The position numbers were made by a program, and so were the translations under genes. This document shows positions 32,690 through 42,659 of a DNA stretch of 64,000 nucleotides, piece by piece; position 1 is the first letter of the stretch, and every line of letters starts with the position of its first letter. The stretch comes from Stomoxys calcitrans (lineage: Eukaryota > Arthropoda > Insecta > Diptera > Muscidae): NCBI RefSeq assembly GCF_963082655.1, contig NC_081554.1, forward strand, positions 63,019,820-63,083,819, given 5' to 3'. Under the pieces are notes generated by a model, which was not told the origin of the DNA, did no database searches, and was given only the letters and a program-made list of their open reading frames with translations.

Positions 32690-33645
32690 ATCGTAAATAC
32701 GATGGAAATATGGATGGATCAAAACTAGAGGACAGAGTGGGCCTGGGGGTCTACATTGAGAACCCAAGGACTGAGATCTGTTTTAGACTGCCTGACCATA
32801 ATAGGGTCCTGCAGGCGGAGATCCGTGCGATCACGGAATGCGTGAGGTGGTGTGGTGCTAACTCGAGGACGTTGAGTGTGAATATCTTTGCCGACAGTAA
32901 AATTGCCATAAGGGCAATAACAACCAGGACGGTAAGAATACAAACAATCTTGGAGTGTTAGAAGGTGATTAATGCCTCTGATAATGGCACAATGCGCATA
33001 GTTTGGGTGCCGGGTCATGGCGGAGTAAGGGGGAATGAAAGGGCAGATTATTTGGCGGTGAAGGCCAGAGGAATGCCGTCAATAAACTTGGTTAACCCGA
33101 AGCCTTTCAGGTCGAAGCAGTCCGAGTTAGGAGCGTGGTCGACGAACGCGTATTTAACACAGTGGAACAGTGAAACAGTCGGTAGGACAGCGAAAATGTT
33201 ATGGGGTGATCCGGATCGTGAGAAGACGAGGCTATTACTGAGAGGAAGTAAGAAGGAGGTCAGTATAGCTATTGGTATCATAACGGGACACATAGGACTA
33301 CGAGCTCACTTATGTAAAATCGGTGTGGCAAGTGATAGCATGTGTAGGGCATACGGGGAAGATGATGAGACGTTGGAGCATTTTCTTTGTCATTGCCTGG
33401 CTTTCGCGTCTAACAGATACCGGCACTTAGGTGGAGACAATACTAGACATGAACCAACATAGGGGAGTGGTATTGAAAACAATTAAGGATTTTGTAAGTA
33501 GCACCGAATTCCTAACTAAAAATTTTCTTTTTATAGGTTACTTTATAGTTTTTAGAGCGCACAACAAACCGATTACTGGCTTAGGTGTATGTCCATAGTG
33601 GCATGGGGCGATTTAATATCTGCACCCTCTTTTCAACCTAACCTA
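32690..33645 (+). pseudogene. NLTR2 RNase H to 3' end (best preserved tail)
   Basis: Frame 32608-32961 carries DGSKLEDRVGLGVYIEN, RLPDHNRVLQAEIRAITECV and NIFADSKIAIRAIT, then one in-frame stop after LEC. The next frame 32965-33462 gives IVWVPGHGGVRGNERADYLA, TGHIGLRAHLCKIG and CRAYGEDDETLEHFLCHC (one Cys of the CRACG motif is Tyr). The tail is complete to CAACCTAACCTAA at 33645. 5'-truncated at the same base as 26490. Confidence 0.9.
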
Positions 33646-33945
33646 ATGACCATGATATGCGGATCTGTAGATGGCATGTACAAACTCTTTATAGAGTAGG
33701 TGCAGTATACCCACTGGCGGATGCATTGGAGAAGTACAAGGCAGATATTACTGCCTTATAGGAAGTGCGATGGACCCGAAATGGCGTCAAAACAACAAAC
33801 GGTGATGAACTATACTATAGCTGCCATGACACGACAGCTTGAATTTGGCTGTTGATTTGTGGTAAATCGGAGACTGAAACACCTTGTCTCCAACTTTACT
33901 CCAGCGGATGAGAGGCAAGGCACAAGCCGCACAAAAACCACATTT
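33646..33945 (+). pseudogene. RTE-type endonuclease N-terminal fragment
   Basis: TGACCATGATATGCGGATCT, CAAACTCTTTATAGAGTAGG and CCATGACACGACAGCTTGAA parallel 13915-14190. Encodes the TLYR-type start and ALEKYKADITAL in broken frame. It abuts the NLTR2 tail on the left and a HINE 5' scrap on the right. Confidence 0.78.
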
Positions 33946-34770
33946 GTATACCCTCCACCATAGGACGAGTTTCGCGGAAGCCTAAATTTTTGTAAGGTAA
34001 ATTATTTGAAATATGTAATTCATACCAAAAGAAGTAAAAAAAGTATTAAGTTCGGCCGTGTCAAACTTTGGATACCCACCACCATGGATATCACATCATC
34101 CTATTTTATTAAAACTCCACTACAATAACCATAGTTATATCCAAATATAGGCTGGACTGGATCATATTTGATTGAGGTATCGAGAACGCTTATAGAAGTC
34201 AGTTGATTGAAATCGGGCAATAAATCCGATTTGTATGGCATTAAGACCCTAAATTGGAATATCAGTCTATATTGAGGTCTATATTGAATATTGTCCGATC
34301 AGTCTATATTGAATATTGTCCGATCAGTCTATATTGAATATTGTCCGATCTGGACCATACTCTAATCGGATAACAGGAGGCTTTAAGCAACTCACTGTTT
34401 CAAATTTGAGCGAAAGTCATCGATATCTAAATATAGTCCGATCTGGACCTTATTCAGGTCGGACGTCGGGATGCTTAAAACAACTCACTTTCTTTAAATT
34501 TCGGTGAAATCCGGTAACATATGTGGCTTTTATGGGCTTTAGACCCTACGTCCAATCTGAACCATATTCAAGTGGGATAATGGGATGCGCAAAGCAACAC
34601 ACCGTTCCAAATTTCAGCGAAATCAGCTAAATATCTCAATTTTTGAAGGCTGTAGTGTGATTACAACAGACGGGCAGACGGACAGATTGACAGACACACG
34701 GACATTGTTAAACTGATGTTTTAAGATGCTCGATGCGTCATTCATTTGCCGATTCGACTTCTTCAAAACA
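33946..34770 (-). mobile_element. HINE relics (5' scrap, then a reversed element)
   Basis: 33949-33975 has TATACCCTCCACCATAGGAC, a plus-strand 5' tip. From 34026 a reversed HINE starts with AAGTATTAAGTTCGGCCG (3' end), CCCACCACCATGGATATCAC, then monomers including three short exact TCAGTCTATATTGAATATTG repeats of 30 bp (34285-34350), and the 5'-side block CAGACGGACAGATTGACAGA near 34676. Confidence 0.75.
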
Positions 34771-34774
34771 AATT

Positions 34775-34841
34775 CTCATATTGCCACTACGGACATACAC
34801 CTAAGCCAGTAATCGGCTTGTTGCGCGCTCTAAAAAATAAC
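34775..34841 (-). mobile_element. NLTR2 3'-UTR, left piece of a split element
   Basis: GGACATACACCTAAGCCAGT and GGCTTGTTGCGCGCTCTAAA are the reverse of the NLTR2 3' UTR. Its continuation (CTCGAAAATGAAAATTTAAA) is at 35471, past the HINE, so one minus-strand NLTR2 was split here. Confidence 0.82.
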
Positions 34842-35470
34842 AAGTAAACGCGTGCTAAGTTCGGCCGGGACGAATCTTATATACCCTTCACCATGGAGCG
34901 CATTTGTCGAGTCCTTTCCCGAACATCTCTTCTTAGGCAAAAAATGATATAAGAAAAGATTTGCTCTGCTATTAGAGCGATATCAAGATATGATCCGGTT
35001 TAGACCACTATTCAATTATATGTTGGAGACCTGTGTAAAATGTCAGCCAATTCAAATAAGAATTGCGCCCTTTGGGGGCTCAAGAAGTAAAATAGAGAGA
35101 TCGATTTATATGGGAGCTGTATCGGGCTATCGACCGATTCAGACCATAATAAACACGTATGTTGATGGTCATGAGAGGATCCGTTGTACAAAATTTCAGG
35201 CAAATCGGATAATAATTGGGACCTCCAGGGGCTCAAGAGTTCAAGATCCCAGATCGGTTTATATGGCAACTATATCAGGTTATGGACCGATTTGAACCAT
35301 ACATAACACAGTAGTTAGAAGTGATACTAAAACACCATGTGCAAAATTTTAGTCAAATTGGATGAGAATTGCGCCCTCTAGAGGCTCAAGAAGTCAAGAC
35401 CCAAGATCGGTTTATATGGCAGCTATATCAAAACATGGACCCCCATCCTATGGTGGAGGGTATAAAAAGG
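34842..35470 (-). mobile_element. Short complete HINE-A, reversed
   Basis: Starts with AACAAGTAAACGCGTGCTAA and TTCGGCCGGGACGAA (3' end, imperfect palindrome), TATACCCTTCACCATGG, about 2.5 A monomers, and ends with CCTATGGTGGAGGGTATAAA (5' end) at about 35446-35467. Most of the 5' domain, with its microsatellite, is deleted between CAAAACATGGACC and CCCATCC. Sits in the NLTR2 3' UTR. The site equivalent to the 3689 MITE insertion is empty here. Confidence 0.88.
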
Positions 35471-37037
35471 TCCCTCGAAAATGAAAATTTAAAGTTAGGT
35501 ATTCCGTTCTACTTACAATATCCTTAATTATTTTTCATACCAATCCCCTAAGTTTGTTCATGTCTGGTATTGTGTGTTCTAAGTACCGGTGTCTTTTAGC
35601 CGCGAAAGCCGAGTAATGACATAGGAAATGCTCCAACGTCTCATCTTCCCTACATGCCCCACAAATACTATCACTTGCCGCACCGATTTTATATAAGTGG
35701 GCTCGTAGTCCTATGTGTCCCGTTATGATGCCAATAGCTATACTGACCTCCTTCTTACTTCCTTTCAGTAACAGTCTCGCCTTCTCACGATCCGGGTCAC
35801 CACATAGGATTTTCGCCGTTGTACCGACTGTTTCGCTGTTACACAGGGTTGCATGCTCATTCGACGCCCACCCCCTTAACTTGGAGTGCGTCGACCCGAA
35901 AGCCTTTGGGTTAACCAAGTTTATTGACGGCAGTCCTCTGGCCTTCACCGCCAAATCGTCTGCCCTTTCATTTTCCCTTACTCTGTTATATCCCGGCACC
36001 CAAACGGTGCGGATTTTCCCATCCTCAGAGAAGGCGTTAATCTCCTTCTTACACTGCTAAACTGCTCGTGAACTTACCGTCCTGCTTGCTATTGCCCTAA
36101 AGGCAATTTTCAAGTCGTTAAAGATGTTCACATTCGACGTCCTCGCGTTAGCATCACACCACTTAATGCATTCCCTGATCGCCCGGACCTCCACCTGCAG
36201 GACCGTATTATGGTCAGGCAGTCTAAAACAGATCTTAGTCCCAGGGTTCTCAATGTAGATCCCCAGGACCACTCTGTCCTCGAGCTTTGATTCATCCGTG
36301 TAACATGATCTTCCAGATGGAAATACTAGAGTCCGTCAATCCAAGACTGTGCCGATGGCAGCAGTGCCTTGCCCTCGCCTTTAAGGTTCATCTCAGGTAT
36401 CCGATCGGAAACCTCTTCTCTTCCTTCCAGGTTTCCTATCGTCGCCTCGATTATACTGTGATGGCATGAGTTGCTCTCATCCTCAATCCATTCTCCCATC
36501 GCCTTAAGTCTCGTAGCCGCAGTGGCTGCCTCACACTTAATCTGTATGTCAATGGGTCGAATATCTAGAATAGCCTCTAGGGCCCTAGTGGATGTGGTCC
36601 TCATCGGTCCGCCTAATGCTGTCGGTAAAAATGTTTACACTCGATGTCCTCGTGTTAGCACCACACCACTTCACGCATTCCGTGATCGTCCGGATCTCCG
36701 CACGCAGAACCGTATTATGGTCAGGCAGTCTGAAACGGATCTCTGTCCTCCAGCTTTGATCCATCCGTGTAACATGATCTTCCCGATGGCAATACTAGGG
36801 TTCCGTCCATCCAAGACTGTGCCGATGGCAGCAGTGCCTCGCATTCGACTTCAAGGTTCATCTTAGGTTTACGATCAGAAACCTCTTCTCTTCCTTCCAG
36901 GTTTCCTGTCGTCGTGTCGATTATACCGCGTTGGCATGAGCTGCTCTAATCCTCAATCCATTCTCCCATCACCTTAAGTCTCATAGCCGTAGTGGCTGCC
37001 TCACACTTAATCTGTAGGTCAATGGGTCGGATATCTA
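35471..37037 (-). pseudogene. NLTR2 RNase H region with an internal duplication
   Basis: Read on the minus strand, 35999-35535 gives NERADDLAVKARGLPSINLV, IITGHIGLRAHLYKIG and CGACREDETLEHFLCHY. The RNase H start lies at 36272-36057 (RLPDHNTVLQVEVRAIREC, NIFNDLKIAFRAIA). Upstream, 36290-36600 and 36760-37030 both encode the pre-RNase H region (ATRLKAMGEWIEDE, EVSDRIPEMNLKGEGKALLP). The segment 36118-36600 is thus repeated at about 36626-37030, with an offset near 508 falling to 469 after a deletion. A MITE cuts it at 37038. Confidence 0.87.
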
Positions 37038-37268
37038 TTGGGTTGCCCAAAAAGTAATTGCGGATTTTTTAAAAGAAAGTAAATGCATTTTTAATAAAAC
37101 TTAGAATGAACTTTAATCAAATATACTTTTTTTACACTTTTTTTCTAAAGCAAGCTAAAAGTAACAGCTGATAACTGACAGAAGAAAGAATGCAATTACA
37201 GAGTCACAAGCTATGAAAAATTTGTCAACGCCGACTATATGAAAAATCCGCAATTACTTTTTGCGCAA
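37038..37268 (-). mobile_element. Mariner MITE (231 bp) inside NLTR2
   Basis: TA at 37036-37037 and 37269-37270; left end TTGGGTTGCCCAAAAAGTAA, right end shortened to TTTTTGCGCAA. Orientation as at 7254. The retroelement continues across it: ATATCTA before, TAGTCTCCAGTGCCCTAGTG after. Confidence 0.94.
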
Positions 37269-37888
37269 TAGTCTCCAGTGCCCTAGTGGTCCTCATCGCT
37301 CTGCCTATGCCAAGACAAACATGTTCTCTGAACCTGTTGTATGGTCCTTACATTGCACTTTTTCTCCATAGCAGTCCACCAAACTACTGAAGCGTATGGT
37401 AATTATTGGTCTAATCCCGCTCCTGTAGAGCATGTGGATTATCCTAGGATTCAGGCTCCATTTCGAGTCTACGGCCTGTCTACATAATGTCTAATATCTG
37501 TGAGCCTTCTCAGTACGCTCCTGTTTAAGATCACACCTAAGTATGTGACCTTGTCGAATATCGAAATTGTCTTATTAAGGAAACGTGGTGCATTAAATTG
37601 GCCCACCTTCGTCTTCCTCGTGAACAGGCATATTTCAGTCTTCTCTGGGTTAACATTGAGACTTCTGGGTCTAGCCCAGTCATATGCCATATGCAAGACC
37701 CTATCGGCCCCTCTGCATAGCTCGTTCGGATCCTTACCCCTTAGAGGTATTTTAACATCGTCTGCTTAGCAGACGGGTTCAAATCCCTCCTCAGTCAGCA
37801 TCCGTAATAGGTCATTTATGGTGGTCACCCATAGGAGTGGCGATAAAATGACCCCCTGTGGCATGCCCTGTGCCACTTTCTTCCTTAT
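37269..37888 (-). pseudogene. NLTR2 reverse transcriptase, C-terminal half
   Basis: Minus-strand RT from the GMPQG block (about 37830-37865) through the catalytic region to the thumb. The frame 37696-37469 gives LNVNPEKTEICLFTRKTKVG and VTYLGVILNRSVLRRLTDI. The YADD box at about 37757-37768 reads stop-A-D-D: the Tyr codon is TAA (complement of 37766-37768). The plus-strand copy at 46051-46062 keeps TAC. Together with 38239-38570 it forms one RT split by the SINE. Confidence 0.88.
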
Positions 37889-38238
37889 ATTAATGCCATG
37901 GGAGGCCATTGGAGGCCACAGTAGCGCAGAGGTTAGCATGTCCGCCTATGACGTTGAACGCCTGGGTTCGAATCCTGGCGAGACCATCAGAAAAAATGTT
38001 CAACGGTGGTTTTCCCCTCCAAAATGCTGGCAACATTTGTGAGGTACTATGCCATGTCAAACTTCTCTCTAAAGAAGTGCCGCATTGCGGCACGCCGTTC
38101 GGACTCGGCTATAAAAAGGAGGCCCCTTATAATTGAGCTTAAAACTTGAATCGGACTGCACTCATTGATATGTGAGAAGTTTGCCCCTGTTCCTTAGTGG
38201 AATGTTAATGGGCAAAATTTGCAATTAATGCCATGGGA
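37889..38238 (+). mobile_element. Full-length tRNA-derived SINE with 15-bp target duplication
   Basis: The target duplication ATTAATGCCATGGGA occurs at 37889-37903 and 38224-38238. The body 37904-38223 begins GGCCATTGGAGGCCAC and has an A-box-like TAGCGCAGAGGTTAG (37922-37936) and a perfect B box GGTTCGAATCC (37965-37975), a Pol III promoter. The unrelated body has CTATAAAAAGGAGGCCCC, then ATTGATATGTGAGAAGTTTG, and ends near GGGCAAAATTTGCA. It inserted into the NLTR2 RT. Removing it and one target copy leaves the RT frame continuous (SHGI followed by NIRKK). Confidence 0.95.
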
Positions 38239-38570
38239 CACACAATTTATCCACCTGTTCCTTAGCATATGGTTTATCCAGTCTCTAAGGACCGGGTCCA
38301 TCCTGTACTGGTCTAAGGATTGGGTCAGTTTGTCGGTCCGCACATTGTTAAAAGCCTCCTCGATGTCAATGCATACCGCCAGGATGTACGTTTTGGCATC
38401 GAAGGATTTTTCTACTTTATGCACAACCTCGTGCAGGGTAGTCTCCACTGACCTTCCCTTGACATAGGCATGCTGTTTGTATTTGAGCAGTTCGCTGGAT
38501 GTCCCACTTTTTATCATGGTGTCCACAATACGTTGCATGGTTTTGAGTAGAAAGGACGTCAACTCTAGGG
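38239..38570 (-). pseudogene. NLTR2 reverse transcriptase, N-terminal half
   Basis: The frame 38562-38194 gives LLKTMQRIVDTMIKSG, YVKGRSVETTLHEVV and AVCIDIEEAFNNV (RT motif A with the first catalytic Asp), then LRDWINHMLRNRWINCVSHG before the SINE. The relic is 5'-truncated near 38570, so fingers and EN are missing. Confidence 0.9.
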
Positions 38571-39390
38571 TAGTACATTTTTACTATTTTTTTTTTGTTT
38601 CTCAGTTGAATTTTCAACTTCTTTATCAGATCTCAAGGTTTTGATTTTTACTAAAGTGTTTACTTTCGTATGCATACATCTCCTTTCCAATATAAATTCT
38701 CTTACCTCACGAGAAACAAAAATTGATTTGCTTACTGGCAACATATGCTGCCATAGCTCTCAGGTTTAATAATTAAATCAAATATTATCTCTGTGAACCA
38801 GTGCCATTTAAAGCTGCCTCCCCCTTTATGGAGAACATAACCATCACTCCCAACAAAAAAATTAAAAAAAAACCAGAGTGGCAACAACAACAAAAGATAA
38901 AAATAAGTAAATGGATTTTTCCGCTTCTTTCAAATTGAATTCACACACTGCAGGAGTTGTCGACAGGATGCAGGACATAAAAATAGACATCAAACACTTC
39001 GGCACATGATGATGACAAAAGGAAGGAGATAAAAGTTCGATTCCTTAATAAATTTTTGCAAAGCACAATGACTCTGCTCCGCGGGCGGAGGGGTGATGGT
39101 GGTGTGTGGACAGCAAATGGAGATGTGGGCAAGGATAAATGGAACATCGTCGATAGAGACACGAATCGTAGCCTTATGAGCGCACATCCACTTGCATGTA
39201 TACATATAGTGGTAGAGCGAATCCTTTTTGACTTTGTGCCAATATGACAGCTTGAAAACTAAAGGACCCATTTTTATTACCATTTGACTTTGACTCGACA
39301 AGGCACAGGGAGCACATATTGGTTTATTGAAGGGTTTGATGCGCTTCTGTCCAAAATTAAAAGGCTAAAAAGGGGATGTTATCAAAGGGG
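38571..39390. other. Unassigned sequence
   Basis: AT-rich with short A/C repeats (GGCAACAACAACAAAAG near 38879). No recognisable coding region: the small frames at 38941-39301 lack domains and overlap on both strands. Possibly unique host DNA. Confidence 0.5.
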
Positions 39391-39394
39391 CAAG

Positions 39395-39641
39395 GGGTGG
39401 AAATTTAAGCTCAATGGTAAGGGGAACCCTTTTTTTTACCAAATCCGAACGGCGTTCCACAGTGTGACATCTCTTTGGGGGGAAGCTTTTACATGGCATA
39501 GTACCTCATAAATGTCGCCAATATTAGGAGGGGATAGATAACCACCGTTGGAAATTTTGTATGATGTCCTCGCCAGGATTCGCAAGCAAACGTTCAGCGT
39601 CATAGGCAGACATTGTAAAGTCTACGTATGAACCTACGGTT
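39395..39641 (-). mobile_element. SINE, reversed, lacking its 3' tip
   Basis: TTAAGCTCAATGGTAAGGGG, ACGGCGTTCCACAGTGTGAC, TTTTACATGGCATAGTACCT and the B-box region CTCGCCAGGATTCG (damaged), ending GCGTCATAGGCAGACATTGT. Diverged more than the copies at 22560 and 37904. Confidence 0.87.
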
Positions 39642-40330
39642 CGAGCCCCCCTACAACAGAAACCGAATTGCCTGAATTGAGAGTTTATTGGGCCAATTTC
39701 GGTTTTGGCCTCCTTAGTTGAACTTACGCCACTTGTTTAGTTGGTCAGCGTTCAACGATACATATGCAAAAGATTCCTTTCTTATGGCTACGAGCCATAA
39801 GTAGCCGTTGAGTGCAGCGGACGTGTTTTCATTTCGTTCCTCAAAGAAAAATATCCGTAACTCGGAATAGGTGCTACCTATTACGAACACATTTTAAGGC
39901 CTTTTTGGAGTAGACTGAAAATGAACTCCAAAGACCCAACAGCTGCGGTGGTATTGCCAGACCGCAGAATGTTGTCCTCCTCTCCCATAGACCCACACCT
40001 ATAGGAGAGGAGGACAACATGGTGCGGTCTGCCGATTATGCAAAAGATTTCTTTCTTATGGCCGCGAGCCATAAGTAGCCGTTGAGTGGAGCGGACGTGT
40101 TTTCATTTCGTTCCTCAAAGAAAAATATCCGTATCTCGGAATAGGTGCTACCTATTACGAACACATTTTAAGGCCTTTTTAGAGTAGACTGAAAATGAAC
40201 TCCAAAGACCCAACAGCTGCGGTGGTATTGCCAGACCGCAGCATGTTATCCTCCTCTCCTATAGACCCACACCTATAGGAGAGGAGGACAACATGCTGCG
40301 GCCTGGCGATACCACCGCAGCTGTTGCTGC
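39642..40330 (+). repeat. 274-bp tandem duplication with long foldbacks at a retroelement ORF1 start
   Basis: 39763-40036 is repeated at 40037-40310 (TATGCAAAAGATTYCTTTCT at each start). Each unit has 5' UTR-like sequence, an ATG (39921 in unit 1) opening MNSKDPTAAVVLPDR, then a turn into its own complement. Unit 1 arms: 39958-39990 and 39999-40031 (33 bp). Unit 2 arms: 40211-40264 and 40273-40326 (54 bp, 3 mismatches). Both share the loop ACCCACAC. The related NLTR1 ORF1 start near 61375-61430 has no foldback. Confidence 0.9.
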
Positions 40331-42200
40331 TTGGCACCTGTAGTCTAGAGAAATGCTTCAAGCGCACAACTAGTCGTCACACTAATTAATGAGGAAGAGA
40401 GGGATAAACCAGAGGGATGCACAGTTCGTCCCCAGCCTTTAAGTTAAGGGGATGTTTCCGACTCGGATTCAGCCAGCGATAGTGTCAACGAAAGAGTCAT
40501 CGCAGCCGAATCGAGGGATAAGGGCAGCGGGATGACGTCAGAGGTGAGGGATGGCTTTGCTAAGCTCACAAGCAGATCGGGAAAGTGATCTGGGGCACGA
40601 CGAAGGAGACAGAGGAGCCGGATATACCGGCAACGCAATCGGGCGAAAGTGCAGGATGCTGGAAGGGATAGAACTGACATCCCAAACACTTCTACGGAAG
40701 CTGGAGAGAGAATCAGATCCCCCGAGCAGAGCATAACACTGCTAAAATGCTGAAGAAGAAAACGAGCTCCCCACTTTCAAGTGCTCTGGAAGACCAAGAT
40801 AGCCCCCGCAATGAAGACTTCAGACAGTGTCCTGTGTAGGTCGGAACAGCAATGAAGAAAGAGCAGACGGCCCCTGAGTCTTCATGGAGGACTGTGACTT
40901 CCACAAGGTGCCCACAGCTATCACGGAAGGGGAAGGTGATCGCTGAGAAAGGTAAGGATCCACCCTCTTATGCCAGAGTGGCAAGGAAGCATAATAGCGA
41001 TGAGATGACTCATGCAGTCATCGATATCGGCAGTGAATGCGGTAGGATTCCACCAGATCGTCGATCCCAGGTGAGACATTTAGTAAACAATAGAGTTATC
41101 GAACATGTATTGAACAAAGAGGGGGGTCCACCCATACGAGTTATGAGCTATGAGTATAGAGGAGACATCTAAACGCTGCGATTTGCGCCAGCATAATGTA
41201 TTGATACCGTCAAAAAGGTCGCTGGATGCATACACACTCCCTGGGGCGCAAAGCTCATCCTTGTGTGAAAGATGGACACAGCTCACAAAGGCGACGGTCT
41301 TCATCAAGGATGTGGGCGGCGAAATCATGACGGAACGCATGATGGAAGTCTTAAACAAGCAAAGCCCAAAGTTGGCCGTGGGAAAATGGGAGGTTTTCCA
41401 CAGGGAGGAGAAGGAGGAAGGATCTCTCCTTGTAGTGGGCATTGATCGAGCCTCCGTGACAACGTTGGCTAGGACTAAAGGCATGGCGTACTACGAGGCC
41501 ATAGCCGTCTTTTTCAAGGTTGAGAAGACAAAGATAGGCAAATATCCTAATAGTGAAACATTAGGTAGTGCAGGAGCGCGAGACCCAACACAGCCATCAG
41601 GCCGTTCAGTGGTGGGACACTCAATAACGCCTAACAGACAGGGGGCCCACGACGAGATAATCACCGACTCTCTCAATATTGGGAAGACTATTGTAGTATA
41701 AGCAAAGATCCTTATACTAAAACATCAGGCAGTGCAGGGGCGAGAGACCTAACACAGCCTAACGAACAGGGTTCCAACGACTGAACCATCAACGACTTTC
41801 TCGAGATTAGGAAGACTAGGATGGATAAAGATCCTAATGCTGAAACATCAGTCAGTGCAGTGACAACGAACTCAATGTCGCGTAACGCACAGGGAGCCGA
41901 AGACCATAACCTACTTCCAAGTAGCCCATTTACTCAAGATTTGGAAGACTAGTATAGGCAAAGATGCCAATATTAAAACATCAGGCAGTGCAGGCACGGT
42001 AGACTCAATACAGCCTAGCGAACAGGGACTCGATGAAGGAACCATTACCGACATTATAAAGATTCGGAAGACTAGGATATGCAAAGATTCTAATATTAAA
42101 ACATCAGGCAGTGCAGTGACGGGAAACTAAATGCAGCCTAAAGAGCAGGGAGCAGACGATCATCAATCACTCCCAAGAAGCCCATCTAATGGAAGACCAA
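40331..42200 (+). pseudogene. Non-LTR retrotransposon ORF1 (DUF4780-like), broken
   Basis: Gag-like ORF1 in several frames. Frame 40852-41172 carries KGKDPPSYARVARKH. Frame 41150-41701 carries WTQLTKATVFIKDVGGEIM, LNKQSPKLAVGKWEVFHREE and LLVVGIDRASVTTLARTKG, the pattern of DUF4780-type ORF1 proteins of dipteran retroelements (from memory of the family, not searched). Such proteins bind element RNA in the RNP. The end of the frame runs into a tandem array (41700-42150). At least two frameshifts separate the parts. EN follows at 42205. It may be the 5' half of NLTR2. Confidence 0.75.
41530..42150 (+). repeat. Tandem array of about 110-130-bp units at the ORF1 C-terminus
   Basis: Units begin near GATAGGCAAATATCCTAATA (41534) and repeat as GCAAAGATCCTTATACTAAA (41703), GATAAAGATCCTAATGCTGA (41824), GGCAAAGATGCCAATATTAA (41957) and TGCAAAGATTCTAATATTAA (42080). 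Each has AACATCAGGCAGTGCAG and a CCTAACGAACAGGG-like block. Only the first unit is in the ORF1 frame; later ones contain stops. Confidence 0.9.
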
Positions 42201-42204
42201 TGAT

Positions 42205-42650
42205 TGAGGTCCTCCAGATAAACCTCCACCGGAGAGACAGCTAATCACGCTCTGATGAAGAAAATCAGCAGGGGCAAGATTTATATTGTCTTAATTCAGG
42301 AGCCATGCAGGACCCGGAACAAAGTTTCTGGACTGAACCATATCAACTACCAACTATTCTATGCTAACACTGGTACTCGGCCGAGGACCTGCGATATTTG
42401 CCATAAAAATGTAAACTTTGCAACAGTGATGAGACAGGAAGACGTTGGAGCGTACCTGGCATCACCTTATCTGCCTTTCCACTCTTCGACACCGCCACCT
42501 TTGTCGGAGCTGCAACGGTAGGTGAGGAAAGCAAAACATACAGGAAATGAGGTGTTTATAGGGAGCGATGCGAACTCTTACCACATTTCGTGGGGCAGTA
42601 TCAACATTCACAAGCGGGGCCAAGCCCTGTCAGAAAATTCTTGAATACTA
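42205..42650 (+). pseudogene. Endonuclease domain of the same non-LTR element
   Basis: Starts ATGATTGAGGTCCTCCAGAT, giving IEVLQINLHRRDS, then LMKKISRGKIYIVLIQEPCR (the QEP box; usual W is C) and KVSGLNHINYQLFYANTG. Later EVFIGSDANSYHISWGS (about 42550-42598) is the DANSHH-type box. The frame is broken between 42521 and 42550. The element stops near 42650 before any RT, so this is a 5' half without its 3' end. Confidence 0.82.
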
Positions 42651-42659
42651 ACGACCTAA

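Noticed and set aside
33624..33650. CCTAACCTAA as telomeric repeat.
   Set aside because: It is the short 3' tail of NLTR2 copies (also at 811 and 46822), not a telomere array.
37904..37985. A genuine tRNA gene on the plus strand.
   Set aside because: A and B boxes are present, but acceptor and anticodon stems do not pair into a cloverleaf, and the unit continues into a 320-bp repeat with a target duplication, which defines a SINE.
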